A stretch of 64,000 nt of DNA from Nocardioides sp. SR21 (GCF_022761125.1 NZ_JAKWJR010000005.1:248001-312000); one strand, 5' to 3'; counted from the stretch's first letter, positions 24,227 to 33,170 are shown. Notes: generated by a model from the letters alone, not told the origin. Numbers and translations: made by a program.

Positions 24227-26980
24227 TCAGTCCGCGGGGACGACCGAGGGCTCGTGCGTGATCGGGTCCCAGGTGAAGACGTAGCTGCCGCCACCCTCGG
24301 GCACGACCAGCGTCAGGTTGCCGCCACCCGCGGCTCCCCCGGAGCCGTAGTTCACGGTCCACGAGTCGTCGATCGCGACCTTCCAGTCGTAGCTCCCGGC
24401 GGGCAGCGTGAACGTGCCGTGCCACAGCCCGTCGCCGGCGTCGAACGCCAGGTGCGTCGTGTCGCAGCCGGGTTGCCAGTCCTCGGGGCAGCCGAGCTCG
24501 CTCTGGAGGCTGCCGGCGACCGTCACCGAGTCGACGCTCGGCTCCGGAGCGGAGACGAAGACCTGGATCGTCCTCGTCACGGTGGATCCGCTCGGCTCGG
24601 TCAACGTCGCGCGGTAGCGGACCGAGGTCCCGCGCGCGAGGTCGGACACGTCGTCGACCACGGTGTACACCGGCGCCGACGAGTCCCGGCCGAGGCTGGT
24701 CCACGGACCGCCCTCGACCGAGCGCTGGAACCTGACCACCTGGAGCGGCCGCTCCGGGTCGACGGTCGCCGTGACCGTCACCGGGTAGACGTCGCCGACC
24801 CCGCCGTTGGGAGCCGGCGACGTCACGCGAAGCACCGTCTCCGGCACCCGCACAGTGATCGGCGACGTGCCGCGGGTGTGCCCGGCGTTGTCGAGCACCG
24901 CCGCCCGGTAGCTGACCCGGTCGCGGGGCAGCAGGTCCGTCGCGGTGTCGTCGAAGACCCGGTAGGGCGCGGTGTCGTCGACGCCGATGGTCTGCCACCG
25001 GCCGAGGGGCTCGAGGCGCCGCTGGAACGTCACCTCGTAGAACGACGAGCCACGCACGTTCGCGCGGACCGCGATCCGGCCGTCGGAGACGTTGCCGGTC
25101 GTGACGCCGAGCCGGGTCTGGGGCGCCCGCTTCGACCGCGGGATCTTCGTCCTCGACTCGTAGACGACGCTCGACAGCCCCGGGACGAGCACGTCGAGCC
25201 GGCGCTCGGCGTTCGTCGTCAGCGTGGCCGGACCCTCGCCGTACACCTTCCGGAACGCACCCTTCGGCACCCACGTCGGGATCGTCGCCGATCGCGCCTG
25301 GGTGCTGTTGTTGAGGACCACGACGTACTCGCGCTGCTGCGCGTGATCGATCCGCGAGAACGCGAACAGTCCCGGACGCTTCTCGTGGAAGCGGACCTGC
25401 TGGGCGCCGTCGGCCAGCGCCGGGTGCTCGGAGCGCAGCGCTGCGAGCGCAGCGATGTCCTCGTACAGCGGATGGTCGGTCACGAAGTTGTCGTCGGCGC
25501 CGGTGTTGTCGGTGCCGAGCTGGTCGCCCTGCTGGTACTCCTCGACCTGGCTGGCGAACATCGTCTGCCGCGCGGACTGGTCACCGCCGAGCCCGGCGAA
25601 GCCCTGCTCGTCGCCGTAGTAGACGACCGGGTTCCCGCGCGAGAGGTACATGAGCTCGTGGGCCAGCCGGTCGCGCGCCAGCAGCTCGGCGTCGTCGGCG
25701 CCGGGGTTGTCGGTCTTCAGGAAGTAGCCGATCCGGCCCATGTCGTGGTTGCCGAGGAACGTCGGCAGTGAGTACGCGTTCGAGTCGGAGTCGGTGTAGA
25801 CGTCGTCGTCGAGGAAGAACTTCACGAGCCGCTTGGTGCGCACGCCCTTCGAGGCGAAGTCGCGGGCGGCGGCCTGGAACGGGAAGTCGAGGATCGCCTG
25901 CATCCGGTCGCGGGTCGTGTAGTGCGACGTGAACTGCTTCGCCGCCAGGTCGTAGCCGTCGAGCGCGACCTCGCCGAACATGAAGAAGTCGGGGTTGCCG
26001 TCGGCTGCGGCGATCTTCTGCAGGCGCGGGCCGAACTCCTGCCAGAACTCGTCGTTGACGTGCTTCATGGTGTCGATGCGGAAGCCGTCGATGTCGAAGT
26101 CCTCGACCCACGTCTTGTAGATGTCGACCATCCCGTCGACGACCTCGGGCTTCTCGGTGAAGAGGTCGTCGAGACCGAAGAAGTCGCCGTACTGGCTGTC
26201 CTCGCCGGTGAAGGTCGTGTTGCCGCGGTTGTGGTAGTTCGTGACGTCGTTGAGCCAGGCCGGGACCTTGAGGTCCTCCTCGCCGGCGTCGAGCTCCGGC
26301 ACGTACGGGAACGACCTCTCCGGGTCGAGCTCGGGGAACTCCTCGGTGCCGGCGTGGTCGCGGTCGTCGAAGACGTCGCCGGACGCGTCGCGGTAGGGCA
26401 CGGCGTCCTTCGAGACGTATGCCGTGCGGTCGCCGTCGGTGTAGCCGATGACGTCGGCGGTGTGGTTGGTGATGATGTCGAAGAACACCTTGATGCCGCG
26501 CTCGTGCGCGGCGTCGACGAGGTCGGTGAGGTCCTGGTTGGTGCCGAGGTGCGGGTCGACCTGGGTGAAGTCGGTGATCCAGTAGCCGTGGTAGCCGGCG
26601 GACGGCCCGTCCTCGAGCTGGACCGGCTTGTTCTCGAAGATCGGTGTCAGCCAGATCGCGGTCGTGCCCAGCCCCTGGATGTAGTCGAGTCGCGAGCGCA
26701 GGCCGTCGAGGTCGCCGCCGTTGTAGAACCCCTTGCTGGTCGGGTCGAAGCCGGTGGTGTTGGGGTCGCCGGCCAGGCCGCCGGTGTCGTTCGCGGGATC
26801 GCCGTTCTCGAAGCGGTCGCCCATCACGAAGTAGAAGTTCTCGCCGGTCAGGTCGGGGCGCGGCATGTGCCGCGCGTAGGAACCGCCGGTGTCGGGCTCC
26901 GCCGAGGCCGGCGGGGCGGCGATGCCGAGCGCGACGGCGACGGCGAGCGGGGTGGTGAGGAGGGCGAGGCGACGATGCAT
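24227..26980 (-). CDS. Secreted GH13 alpha-amylase/pullulanase-like enzyme with C-terminal X25 domain
   Basis: From the ATG at 26980 (GGGAG upstream) the protein is 917 residues with a signal peptide ending near APPASA. The GH13 barrel shows GFDPTSKGFYNGGDLDGL, the nucleophile in DGFRIDTMKHV, the acid Glu in FMFGEVALDGYD, and FLGNHDMGR. After the barrel come beta-sandwich repeats (about 530-820), and a C-terminal module with LGCPEDWQPGCDTTHLAFD and AGSYDWKVAIDDSW, typical of pullulanase X25 domains. It should degrade starch or related alpha-glucans outside the cell. It has its own promoter and is followed by the LacI control region. Confidence 0.9.
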   Translation of the reverse strand: MHRRLALLTTPLAVAVALGIAAPPASAEPDTGGSYARHMPRPDLTGENFYFVMGDRFENGDPANDTGGLAGDPNTTGFDPTSKGFYNGGDLDGLRSRLDYIQGLGTTAIWLTPIFENKPVQLEDGPSAGYHGYWITDFTQVDPHLGTNQDLTDLVDAAHERGIKVFFDIITNHTADVIGYTDGDRTAYVSKDAVPYRDASGDVFDDRDHAGTEEFPELDPERSFPYVPELDAGEEDLKVPAWLNDVTNYHNRGNTTFTGEDSQYGDFFGLDDLFTEKPEVVDGMVDIYKTWVEDFDIDGFRIDTMKHVNDEFWQEFGPRLQKIAAADGNPDFFMFGEVALDGYDLAAKQFTSHYTTRDRMQAILDFPFQAAARDFASKGVRTKRLVKFFLDDDVYTDSDSNAYSLPTFLGNHDMGRIGYFLKTDNPGADDAELLARDRLAHELMYLSRGNPVVYYGDEQGFAGLGGDQSARQTMFASQVEEYQQGDQLGTDNTGADDNFVTDHPLYEDIAALAALRSEHPALADGAQQVRFHEKRPGLFAFSRIDHAQQREYVVVLNNSTQARSATIPTWVPKGAFRKVYGEGPATLTTNAERRLDVLVPGLSSVVYESRTKIPRSKRAPQTRLGVTTGNVSDGRIAVRANVRGSSFYEVTFQRRLEPLGRWQTIGVDDTAPYRVFDDTATDLLPRDRVSYRAAVLDNAGHTRGTSPITVRVPETVLRVTSPAPNGGVGDVYPVTVTATVDPERPLQVVRFQRSVEGGPWTSLGRDSSAPVYTVVDDVSDLARGTSVRYRATLTEPSGSTVTRTIQVFVSAPEPSVDSVTVAGSLQSELGCPEDWQPGCDTTHLAFDAGDGLWHGTFTLPAGSYDWKVAIDDSWTVNYGSGGAAGGGNLTLVVPEGGGSYVFTWDPITHEPSVVPAD

Positions 26981-27018
26981 GAAGACTCCCGAGAGGTGAC
27001 CTGGATCACGTTGGGAGC

Positions 27019-27047
27019 AACCTAGGCGGGGCCGCCGACACAGGCAA
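27019..27047 (-). promoter_or_regulatory. Amylase promoter (-35 TTGCCT, 17 bases, -10 TAGGTT)
   Basis: On the minus strand TTGCCT (27042-27047) and TAGGTT (27019-27024) are separated by 17 bases, giving a housekeeping-type promoter about 30 bases upstream of the amylase ribosome site. Next to the -10 lies TTGCTCCCAA, a short TTG/CAA inverted repeat that could be an operator. Confidence 0.65.
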
Positions 27048-27118
27048 GGGAGGTTTGCCCGCCCCGTGACGGGGCACGGGGGCGGGAGGAGGGAGCACCC
27101 CCACACGAGGAGCTCCAG

Positions 27119-27700
27119 ATGAAGCACCGCACCGCCCTAGCTGCCGCCGCGACCGCCGCTCTCTGCTCGGGGAGCATGCTCGCCGCCGTCCCACCCGCCG
27201 GCGCGAACGGTGACCACGACGGCGACCACGACGGGTACGACGTCGTCATCCCCCTGACCGAGCGGGCCAGCAAGCAGCTGCGCGACGGGCAGAACCGGGT
27301 CGCCGCGACCGGCAAGGCCGACGCGTGGGCCGACGACGGCCAGGTCGTGCTGAGCTTCCCGGTCGCCGGCGGCGACCACCGTCGTCACGGCGACGGCGGG
27401 GACCGCGCGATGGCCCTCAAGGGCGGGGTCGCCTACACCGGCGCCGGCCCGGACATCACGTGGGAGCGCCTCAAGGTCAAGGACAACGGCGTGATCACCG
27501 CGCAGCTGCGTGACGGCACCCGGTCCGCGATCCTCCGGGTCGCCGGCGACCGGCACCACCGCGGCGGTGACCACGGGGGTGACCACGGCGGCTACACGCT
27601 GGTGCTCACCGCTGTCGGCGCGGCGTCGCTCAACAACGCGGCGCAGGGTGCGCCGTTCTCCGCGGGCGACGCGTTCGCCGGCGGGAACGACTGCCGCTGA
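27119..27700 (+). CDS. Secreted protein with HtaA-like pattern and His/Asp/Gly tracts
   Basis: A 193-residue protein with a signal peptide ending near AGANG. The remaining sequence follows the HtaA-type pattern seen in actinobacterial cell-wall proteins: VVIPLTERASKQL, VVLSFPVAGGD, ALKGGVAYTGAGPDITWERLKVKDNGVITAQL and FSAGDAFAGG. Into it are set three tracts rich in His, Asp and Gly (GDHDGDHDGYD, GGDHRRHGDGGD, HHRGGDHGGDHGG). These may bind metal; no membrane anchor is seen. GAGGAG precedes the ATG. It is divergent from the amylase. The HtaA link is a pattern match by eye and moderately certain. Confidence 0.6.
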   Translation: MKHRTALAAAATAALCSGSMLAAVPPAGANGDHDGDHDGYDVVIPLTERASKQLRDGQNRVAATGKADAWADDGQVVLSFPVAGGDHRRHGDGGDRAMALKGGVAYTGAGPDITWERLKVKDNGVITAQLRDGTRSAILRVAGDRHHRGGDHGGDHGGYTLVLTAVGAASLNNAAQGAPFSAGDAFAGGNDCR

Positions 27701-27731
27701 GCCCGCTCCGACCAGCGCAGCGGCTGTTCGG

Positions 27732-28904
27732 TCAGTCGGTGGCGCGGGACAACGTGCCCGCGCCACCGCGGTCGAGGGAGCGCCCGATCACCATCCGCTG
27801 GATCTGGTTGGTGCCCTCGAAGATCTGCATCACCTTGGCCTCGCGCATGAACCGCTCCACCGGGAAGTCGCGCGTGTAGCCGTAGCCACCGAGCACCTGC
27901 ACCGCGTCGGTGGTCACCTTCATCGCGTTGTCGGTCGCGACCAGCTTGGCGATCGACGCCTCCCGGCTGAACGGCAGGCCCTGGTCCTTCAGCCGCGCCG
28001 CGTGCAGCATGGTCGCGCGCGCCGACTGCACGGCGGCCTCCATGTCGGCCAGCACGAACGCCAGGCCCTGGTGGTCGATGATCCGCTCGCCGAACGTCTC
28101 GCGGTTCTTCGCGTAGGCGACCGCGTGGTCGAGCGCCCCCTGCGCGAGACCGGTCGCGACCGCCGCGATGCCGAGGCGCCCCGAGTCGAGCCCGGCGAGC
28201 GCGATCTTGAGGCCGTCGCCCTCGGCGCCGAGCAGCCGCTCGGCCGGGACGCGTACGTCGTCGAAGCGCATGGTCGCGGTCGCGGAGCCGGTGAGGCCCA
28301 TCTTCTGCTCGGGCGGGTCCGCGAACAGCCCGTCGGAGTCGGCGTTCACCAGGAAGCACGAGATGTCGTTGCGGCCGTCGCCGGTGCGCGCCATCACCTT
28401 GTAGAAGTCGGCGTGCCCGCCGTGCGTGGTCCACGCCTTCGCGCCGGTGATGACGTACTCGTCGCCGTCGCGGCGAGCGCGCGTGGTCATCGCCGCCGGG
28501 TCGGAGCCGGCGTGCGGCTCGGAGAGGCAGTAGGCACCGAGCAGCTCGCCGCCGAGCATGTCCGGCAGCCAGCGCTGCTTCTGCTCCTCGGTCCCGGCGG
28601 TGGCCAGCCCGAAGCAGCTCAAGGCGTGCACGGAGACGCCGACGCCGACGCTCGACCACACCGAGCCGATCTCCTCGAGCACCTGGAGGTAGACCTCGTA
28701 CGGCAGCCCGCCGCCGCCGTACTCCTCCGGGTAGGGCAGGCCCAGCAGGCCGGCGCGCCCGAGGGTGCGGAACGCGTCGCGCGGGAAGGTCTCGGTGCGC
28801 TCCGCCTGGGCGACCTGGGGGCCGAGCTCGTTGGTGGCGAGATCGCGCACCAGCGCGATCAGGTCGACGGCCTCTTCGGTGGGGAGCAGGCGAGATGCGG
28901 GCAT
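27732..28904 (-). CDS. Acyl-CoA dehydrogenase
   Basis: The 390-residue protein has the usual order: LLGAYCLSEPHAGSDPAAM (about 121-139, FAD/acyl binding), VLGGYGYTRDFPVERFMREAKVMQIFEGTNQIQRMVIGR at the C-terminus with the catalytic Glu in IFEGTN. It oxidises acyl-CoA to enoyl-CoA with FAD and passes electrons to ETF. Chain length cannot be judged. CACACT six bases before the ATG fits a leaderless start. It converges on the HtaA-like gene and is divergent from the F420 oxidoreductase. Confidence 0.9.
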   Translation of the reverse strand: MPASRLLPTEEAVDLIALVRDLATNELGPQVAQAERTETFPRDAFRTLGRAGLLGLPYPEEYGGGGLPYEVYLQVLEEIGSVWSSVGVGVSVHALSCFGLATAGTEEQKQRWLPDMLGGELLGAYCLSEPHAGSDPAAMTTRARRDGDEYVITGAKAWTTHGGHADFYKVMARTGDGRNDISCFLVNADSDGLFADPPEQKMGLTGSATATMRFDDVRVPAERLLGAEGDGLKIALAGLDSGRLGIAAVATGLAQGALDHAVAYAKNRETFGERIIDHQGLAFVLADMEAAVQSARATMLHAARLKDQGLPFSREASIAKLVATDNAMKVTTDAVQVLGGYGYTRDFPVERFMREAKVMQIFEGTNQIQRMVIGRSLDRGGAGTLSRATD

Positions 28905-28975
28905 GCCCCCAGTGTGGCGCGTGACACCTCCCGGCGGCCTCCCGGGTGTGGGCGCGGGCTGAGAGAGTGGCCGCC

Positions 28976-29653
28976 ATGACGAACCTCCCCGAGTCCCTCG
29001 CAGGTAAGACCGTCGCCGTCCTGGGCGGCACCGGCCCGCAGGGTCGCGGCCTGGCCCGGCGGTTCGCCGCCGCCGGCGTGCCCGTCGTGATCGGCAGCCG
29101 CAGCGCCGAGCGTGCGAGCGAGACCGCGGGCACCCTCGCCGAGGCGACCGGCGGCCAGGTGAGCGGCGCCGACAACGCGGGCGCTGCTGCGGCCGGTGAC
29201 ATCGTCGTGGTCGCCGTCCCGTGGGACGGGCACGGCGAGCTGCTCGCCGAGCTGGCCCCCGCGCTCTCCGGCAAGGTCGTCGTCGACTGCGTGAACCCGC
29301 TCGGCTTCGACAAGCAGGGCGCCTACGCCCTGCCCGTCGAGGAGGGCTCGGCCGCGCAGCAGGCGCAGGCGATCCTGGCCGACAGCACCGTGGTCGGTGC
29401 GTTCCACAACGTCAGCGCGGTGCTGCTCGAGGACCCCGAGGTCGCCTCCGTCGACACCGACGTCCTGGTGCTCGGCGACGTCCGCGAGGCCACCGACCTG
29501 GTGCAGGACCTGTGCGGCACGATCCCCGGCGTCCGGGGCGTGTACGGCGGCCGGCTCCGCAACGCCCACCAGGTCGAGGCGCTCACCGCCAACCTGATCA
29601 GCGTGAACCGCCGCTACAAGGCGCACGCCGGGGTCCGGGTCACGGACATTTAG
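28976..29653 (+). CDS. npdG: NADPH-dependent F420 reductase
   Basis: Translated from the ATG at 28976, the 225-residue protein has KTVAVLGGTGPQGRGLARRF with the GGTGPQG nucleotide motif, VIGSRSAERA (Ser/Arg recognising the NADPH phosphate), VVVAVPWDGH, VVDCVNPLGFD and AFHNVSAVLL. This is the F420H2:NADP oxidoreductase (Fno/NpdG) family, which exchanges hydride between NADPH and F420. It implies that the organism makes F420, a trait of many actinobacteria, and supports an F420 role for luciferase-like proteins. GAGAGT seven bases upstream is a leaderless -10. A GTG at 28946 is a less likely start. Confidence 0.9.
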   Translation: MTNLPESLAGKTVAVLGGTGPQGRGLARRFAAAGVPVVIGSRSAERASETAGTLAEATGGQVSGADNAGAAAAGDIVVVAVPWDGHGELLAELAPALSGKVVVDCVNPLGFDKQGAYALPVEEGSAAQQAQAILADSTVVGAFHNVSAVLLEDPEVASVDTDVLVLGDVREATDLVQDLCGTIPGVRGVYGGRLRNAHQVEALTANLISVNRRYKAHAGVRVTDI

Positions 29654-29880
29654 GCGGTTTCACCGGGATGTGCGGGAGATCACCCCGCCTGACGGGCTGT
29701 CGACCTTAAATTCGGTCGGGAAGTGCCCGATAGGACGGTAAGATCTTCGGTGAACCGGTCGGCTGACCATCCGCCGCCGGTCCCACCCCTAACCGCTTCA
29801 CACGACGCGGTCGTCTGCCACCTCGGTGGCGGCGGCCGCGTCGTCATGTGCGCGCCCCGGCGCAGAGAGACAGAACCACC
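29654..29880 (+). promoter_or_regulatory. Structured leader upstream of the PQ-loop transporter
   Basis: TAAGAT at 29739-29744 is a likely -10, leaving a leader of about 130 bases before the GTG at 29881. In it ACGACGCGG (29802-29810) pairs with CCGCGTCGT (29836-29844), and within that GCCACC (29817-29822) pairs with GGTGGC (29825-29830), giving a two-tier hairpin ending 36 bases before the start. An AT-rich patch (CTTAAATTC) lies at 29705-29713. It could be an attenuator or an unassigned riboswitch; I could not match it to a known class. Confidence 0.45.
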
Positions 29881-30543
29881 GTGAACATCACCATCGCGAC
29901 CGTGCTCGGCCTCGCCGCCACGCTGCTCGCGTTCGCCTGCACCGTCCCCCAGCTCGCCAAGCTGATGCGTGGCCGCTCCGCCGCCGGCATCAGCGTCGCC
30001 GCGCTCGCGAACTCCACGATCAGTGGCATCGCCTGGACCGTCTTCGGCCTCGCCGAGGGCGAGGTGTGGGTCGCGCTGCCGGCGCTCGTCGCGCTGCCCG
30101 CGACCGCCGGGGCGATGGTGCTGGCCTGGCGCGACGGCGGCAGCCGCGCGCGGATGTGGCTCCCGGTCGTCTGGCTCACCGTGATCCTGACCGCGACCGC
30201 GCTGGTGCCGCTGGCCGGGATGGTGCCGATCACGGTCGTCCTCGGGTGCTCGGTCGCGCTGCTGATCACCCCGGCCGCGATCACCGCCTGGCGCAGCCAC
30301 GACGTGTCCGGCATCGCCGCCTCCGGCTGGGTGATCCTGGTGTTCGACGCGCTGCTCTGCGGTGCGTACGGCGTGATCGCCGGTGTCGACGCCAACGTGC
30401 TCTACGCGATCACGGCGACCGTCGGCGCGGTCGCGATCCTCACGCGGATCAGCCTCCCGGCCCACGTGCACGCCCGGATCGTCCCGCTGCCCGCGGGCAT
30501 CGACCCGAACGTGCACCGCGAGGACCTCAGCCTCGCGGCCTGA
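29881..30543 (+). CDS. PQ-loop/SWEET-like membrane transporter
   Basis: From the GTG at 29881 the protein is 220 residues with about seven transmembrane segments. FACTVPQLAKLMRGRSAAGISVAALANS is a first PQ-loop repeat, and LLITPAAITAWRSHDVSGIAASGW a second with P-A replacing P-Q. PQ-loop proteins carry sugars, amino acids or other small solutes by facilitated movement. An AGAGAG sequence 12 bases upstream is the only ribosome site. The long structured leader suggests regulation at the RNA level. Confidence 0.75.
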   Translation: MNITIATVLGLAATLLAFACTVPQLAKLMRGRSAAGISVAALANSTISGIAWTVFGLAEGEVWVALPALVALPATAGAMVLAWRDGGSRARMWLPVVWLTVILTATALVPLAGMVPITVVLGCSVALLITPAAITAWRSHDVSGIAASGWVILVFDALLCGAYGVIAGVDANVLYAITATVGAVAILTRISLPAHVHARIVPLPAGIDPNVHREDLSLAA

Positions 30544-30616
30544 CCGGTCGGTGGTGCGAGGCTCGCCCCGCTCACACCTCGACCACCGGTTTGCCCGGTT
30601 CTGACAGGCTGACGCC

Positions 30617-31078
30617 ATGAAGGACCGGGTCCGGCGGGTGGTGCTGGAGGTCGTCGGCTGGATGCTCGTCGTCGCCGGGGTCGCCGCCCTGGTGCTGCCC
30701 GGGCCCGGCCTGCTGATGCTGGCCGGGGGCCTGGTCGTGCTCTCGCAGGAGTACGAGTGGGCCGAGCGCCGGCTCGATCCGATCAAGGTGCGGGCGCTGC
30801 GTGGCGCCGCCGAGGGCGTCGAGAACTCGCTGCGCATCGCGATGTCGGTGACCCTGGCCCTCGGCCTGATCGCGTGCGGCGTGCTCTGGATCTGGGGCCC
30901 CGAGGACCCGCCGTCCTGGTGGTCGCTCAGCGACATCCTGTGGCTTCCGGGCGGCGCCGCCACCGGGGTCACCCAGATCGTGTCCGGGCTGATCGCGTTG
31001 AGCCTGATCGTCTACAGCTACCGCCGCTTCCGCGTGCGGGGGGAGCCAGTCCCCGAGCTCCCGTCGGACGGGGACTGA
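30617..31078 (+). CDS. PGPGW-family transmembrane protein
   Basis: The 153-residue protein contains LVLPGPGLLMLAGGLVVLSQEYEWAERRLDPIK (about 33-65), the PGPGW motif region, flanked by hydrophobic helices, with two more helices toward the C-terminus. These small membrane proteins are common in actinobacteria; their function is unknown. CAGGCT six bases before the ATG suggests a leaderless start. It converges on the secreted Cys-repeat gene with 12 bases between stops. Confidence 0.75.
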   Translation: MKDRVRRVVLEVVGWMLVVAGVAALVLPGPGLLMLAGGLVVLSQEYEWAERRLDPIKVRALRGAAEGVENSLRIAMSVTLALGLIACGVLWIWGPEDPPSWWSLSDILWLPGGAATGVTQIVSGLIALSLIVYSYRRFRVRGEPVPELPSDGD

Positions 31079-31090
31079 CTCCTCCTCAGG

Positions 31091-31927
31091 TCACGCGCGC
31101 CCGGTGCTGCAGATCGGGAGCGGCACGAGGTCGCACGGGTCGGGCAGTCCGGGGATGTTGCCGCCCCCGCCGCCCCCGCCGTCGTCCCCGCCGCCACCGT
31201 TGTCCGGTACGTCGCAGATGGGCAGCGGCAGGCCGAGGTCGCAGACCGGGTCGAGCACACCACCCGGGTCCGGGATCTCGCCACCGCCACCGCCGCCTCC
31301 GGGGTTGGCCTGGTCGCAGATGTCCTGCGGGAGGCCCGCGTCGCACAGCGCCTGGATCGGGCTGGTCCCGCCCGCGCCCGGCGGCAGGGTGGCCGCGTCG
31401 CAGATCGCCTGGGGCAGGCCCGCGTCGCAGAGCGCCTGGATCGGGCTGTCGCCTCCGCCGGTCGGGATCGGCAGCGTCTCGAACGCGTCGCAGATCGCCT
31501 GCGGAAGACCCGCGTCGCATGCCGGCTGCAGTGGGCCGTCGGTGCCGCCACCGCCACCGCCGCCACCGCCGCCGCCGCCGTCACCGCCGGCCCGGCACTT
31601 CTTCAGCTTGGCCTGGGCACGCGTGAGCTTCTTCTTGGCCTTCGCCTGCTGCTTCTTGGCCTTCTTCAGCTTCTTGTCCGCGGCCTGGCGCTGCTGGACG
31701 CTGTCGGCGTTCCGCTTGGCCTTCTTCGCCTTCTTGACCTTGGCGTTCGACTTCTTGACCGCCTTCTTGGCGGTCTTGACCTGCTTCTTCTCCTTGGCGC
31801 ACGACGCCGCGCGCTCTCCGCTCGGTGCGCCGCTCGCAGCGTGGGCACCCGTGCTGACCAAGCCGGTGAGGGTCAGCGCGAGCGCGACCCCTCCCGCCAG
31901 GACCAGCCGCACCGCGTACCTGATCAT
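31091..31927 (-). CDS. Secreted protein: Lys-rich coiled coil, poly-Gly hinge and Cys-pair repeats
   Basis: A 278-residue protein. Residues 1-30 are a signal peptide. Residues ~43-110 are a Lys/Ala-rich helix with many KKAKK runs, starting and ending with Cys. A run of 12 Gly follows. The C-terminal half holds five spaced copies of a C-D-x-G-L-P-x-x-I-C-D motif (CDAGLPQAICD twice, CDAGLPQDICD, CDLGLPLPICD, CDLVPLPIC) separated by Gly/Pro linkers. The paired cysteines nine residues apart could close small disulfide loops. No family is recognised; the basic helix could attach to wall polymers or DNA. Confidence 0.7.
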   Translation of the reverse strand: MIRYAVRLVLAGGVALALTLTGLVSTGAHAASGAPSGERAASCAKEKKQVKTAKKAVKKSNAKVKKAKKAKRNADSVQQRQAADKKLKKAKKQQAKAKKKLTRAQAKLKKCRAGGDGGGGGGGGGGGGTDGPLQPACDAGLPQAICDAFETLPIPTGGGDSPIQALCDAGLPQAICDAATLPPGAGGTSPIQALCDAGLPQDICDQANPGGGGGGGEIPDPGGVLDPVCDLGLPLPICDVPDNGGGGDDGGGGGGGNIPGLPDPCDLVPLPICSTGRA

Positions 31928-31997
31928 CCGACCTCCCTCATCCGGTGCGACGGGATGTGCCCTCCGTCACACTGGCTCAAACGCCGGTCTAGCCAGG

Positions 31998-33170
31998 TCA
32001 GAAGCCGATCGGCAGGCCCGCGTAGTTCTCGGCCAGCCCGGCCGCGCCCGCGCGGCTGCTCGCGACCCAACGCAGCTGCGACAGCTGGAGCTCGCGGTCG
32101 AAGGGGTCGTCGTTGCTGTGCAGCATCGTGGTCATCCACCACGAGAAGTGGGTGCACCGCCAGACCCGGCGCAGCGCGGCGTCGGAGTAGGCGTCCGCGA
32201 GCGCGGCGTCGCCCTTGAGCAGCGCGGTTAGCGCCGGTGCGAGCAGCGCCACGTCCGCGACGGCGAGGTTGAGGCCCTTCGCGCCGGTCGGCGGCACCAG
32301 GTGCGCGGCGTCGCCCGCGAGGAACAGCCGGCCGTGCCGCATCGGCTGCTGCACGAACGACCGCATCGGCAGCACGCTGCGGTCGGTGATGGTCCCGGTC
32401 GCCAGCTCCCAGCCGTCCTGCCCGTGGCCGAGCCGCGTCGCGAGCCCGTCCCAGATCCGGTCGTCGGACCAGGTCGCGACGTCGGTGTCGTTCGGCACCT
32501 GGAGGTAGAACCGCGAGACGCTCGACGAGCGCATCGAGTGCAGCGCGAAGCCGTCGGGGTGCCAGGCGTAGATCAGCTCGTCGGTCGAGGGGGCGACGTC
32601 GGCGAGGATGCCCAGCCAGGAGTAGGGGTAGGTGCGTCCCCAGGTACGCCGCACGCGCTCCGGTACGGCGCCGCGCGACGGGCCGAACGAGCCGTCGCAG
32701 CCGACGACCACGTCGGCCTCGAGGCGCTGCGAGGCGCCGTTCGCGTCGGTGTAGGTCACCGACGGCCGGTCGGTCTCGAGGTCGTGCAGCGCGGTGTCGG
32801 AGATCTCGTAGACGAAGGCCTGGCTGCGTGCGTGGGCCGCGGCGACCAGGTCCTTCTGCACCTCGGTCTGGCCGTACACCCAGACCGACCGGCCGACGAG
32901 GTCGACGAAGTCGAGGTGGTGCCGCTCGCCGGGCCACTGCAGGTAGATCCCGTGGTGCTGGTCGCCCTCGCGCGCCAGGCGGTCGCCGAGTCCGATGTCG
33001 GTCAGCAGGTCGACCGTGGACTGCTCGAGGATGCCGGCCCGGATGCGGCTCGCGACGTACTCCTCCGAGCGGGTCTCGAGCACGACGGACTCGATGCCGT
33101 CCGCGGCCAGCAGGTGGGAGAGCAGCACGCCGGCCGGGCCCGCGCCGACGATGGCGACTTGAGTTCGCAT
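31998..33170 (-). CDS. pobA: 4-hydroxybenzoate 3-monooxygenase
   Basis: From the ATG at 33170 the protein is 390 residues, close to the 394 of the Pseudomonas enzyme, and matches it along its length: GAGPAGVLLSHLL, RIRAGILEQSTVDLL, VYGQTEVQKDL, GCDGSFGPSR and LFLAGDAAHLVPPTGAKGLNLAV, ending FSWWMTTMLH and ENYAGLP. It hydroxylates 4-hydroxybenzoate to protocatechuate with FAD and NAD(P)H. A TTG 12 bases upstream is an unlikely start. It follows the IclR gene on the same strand with 36 bases between, and feeds the pca genes on the other strand. Confidence 0.94.
   Translation of the reverse strand: MRTQVAIVGAGPAGVLLSHLLAADGIESVVLETRSEEYVASRIRAGILEQSTVDLLTDIGLGDRLAREGDQHHGIYLQWPGERHHLDFVDLVGRSVWVYGQTEVQKDLVAAAHARSQAFVYEISDTALHDLETDRPSVTYTDANGASQRLEADVVVGCDGSFGPSRGAVPERVRRTWGRTYPYSWLGILADVAPSTDELIYAWHPDGFALHSMRSSSVSRFYLQVPNDTDVATWSDDRIWDGLATRLGHGQDGWELATGTITDRSVLPMRSFVQQPMRHGRLFLAGDAAHLVPPTGAKGLNLAVADVALLAPALTALLKGDAALADAYSDAALRRVWRCTHFSWWMTTMLHSNDDPFDRELQLSQLRWVASSRAGAAGLAENYAGLPIGF

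Noticed and set aside
31091..31600. Possible CRISPR or minisatellite array suggested by repeated sequence in the Cys-repeat gene
   Set aside because: Repeats follow codons, are imperfect and encode CDxGLPxxIC units; no direct repeat/spacer structure.
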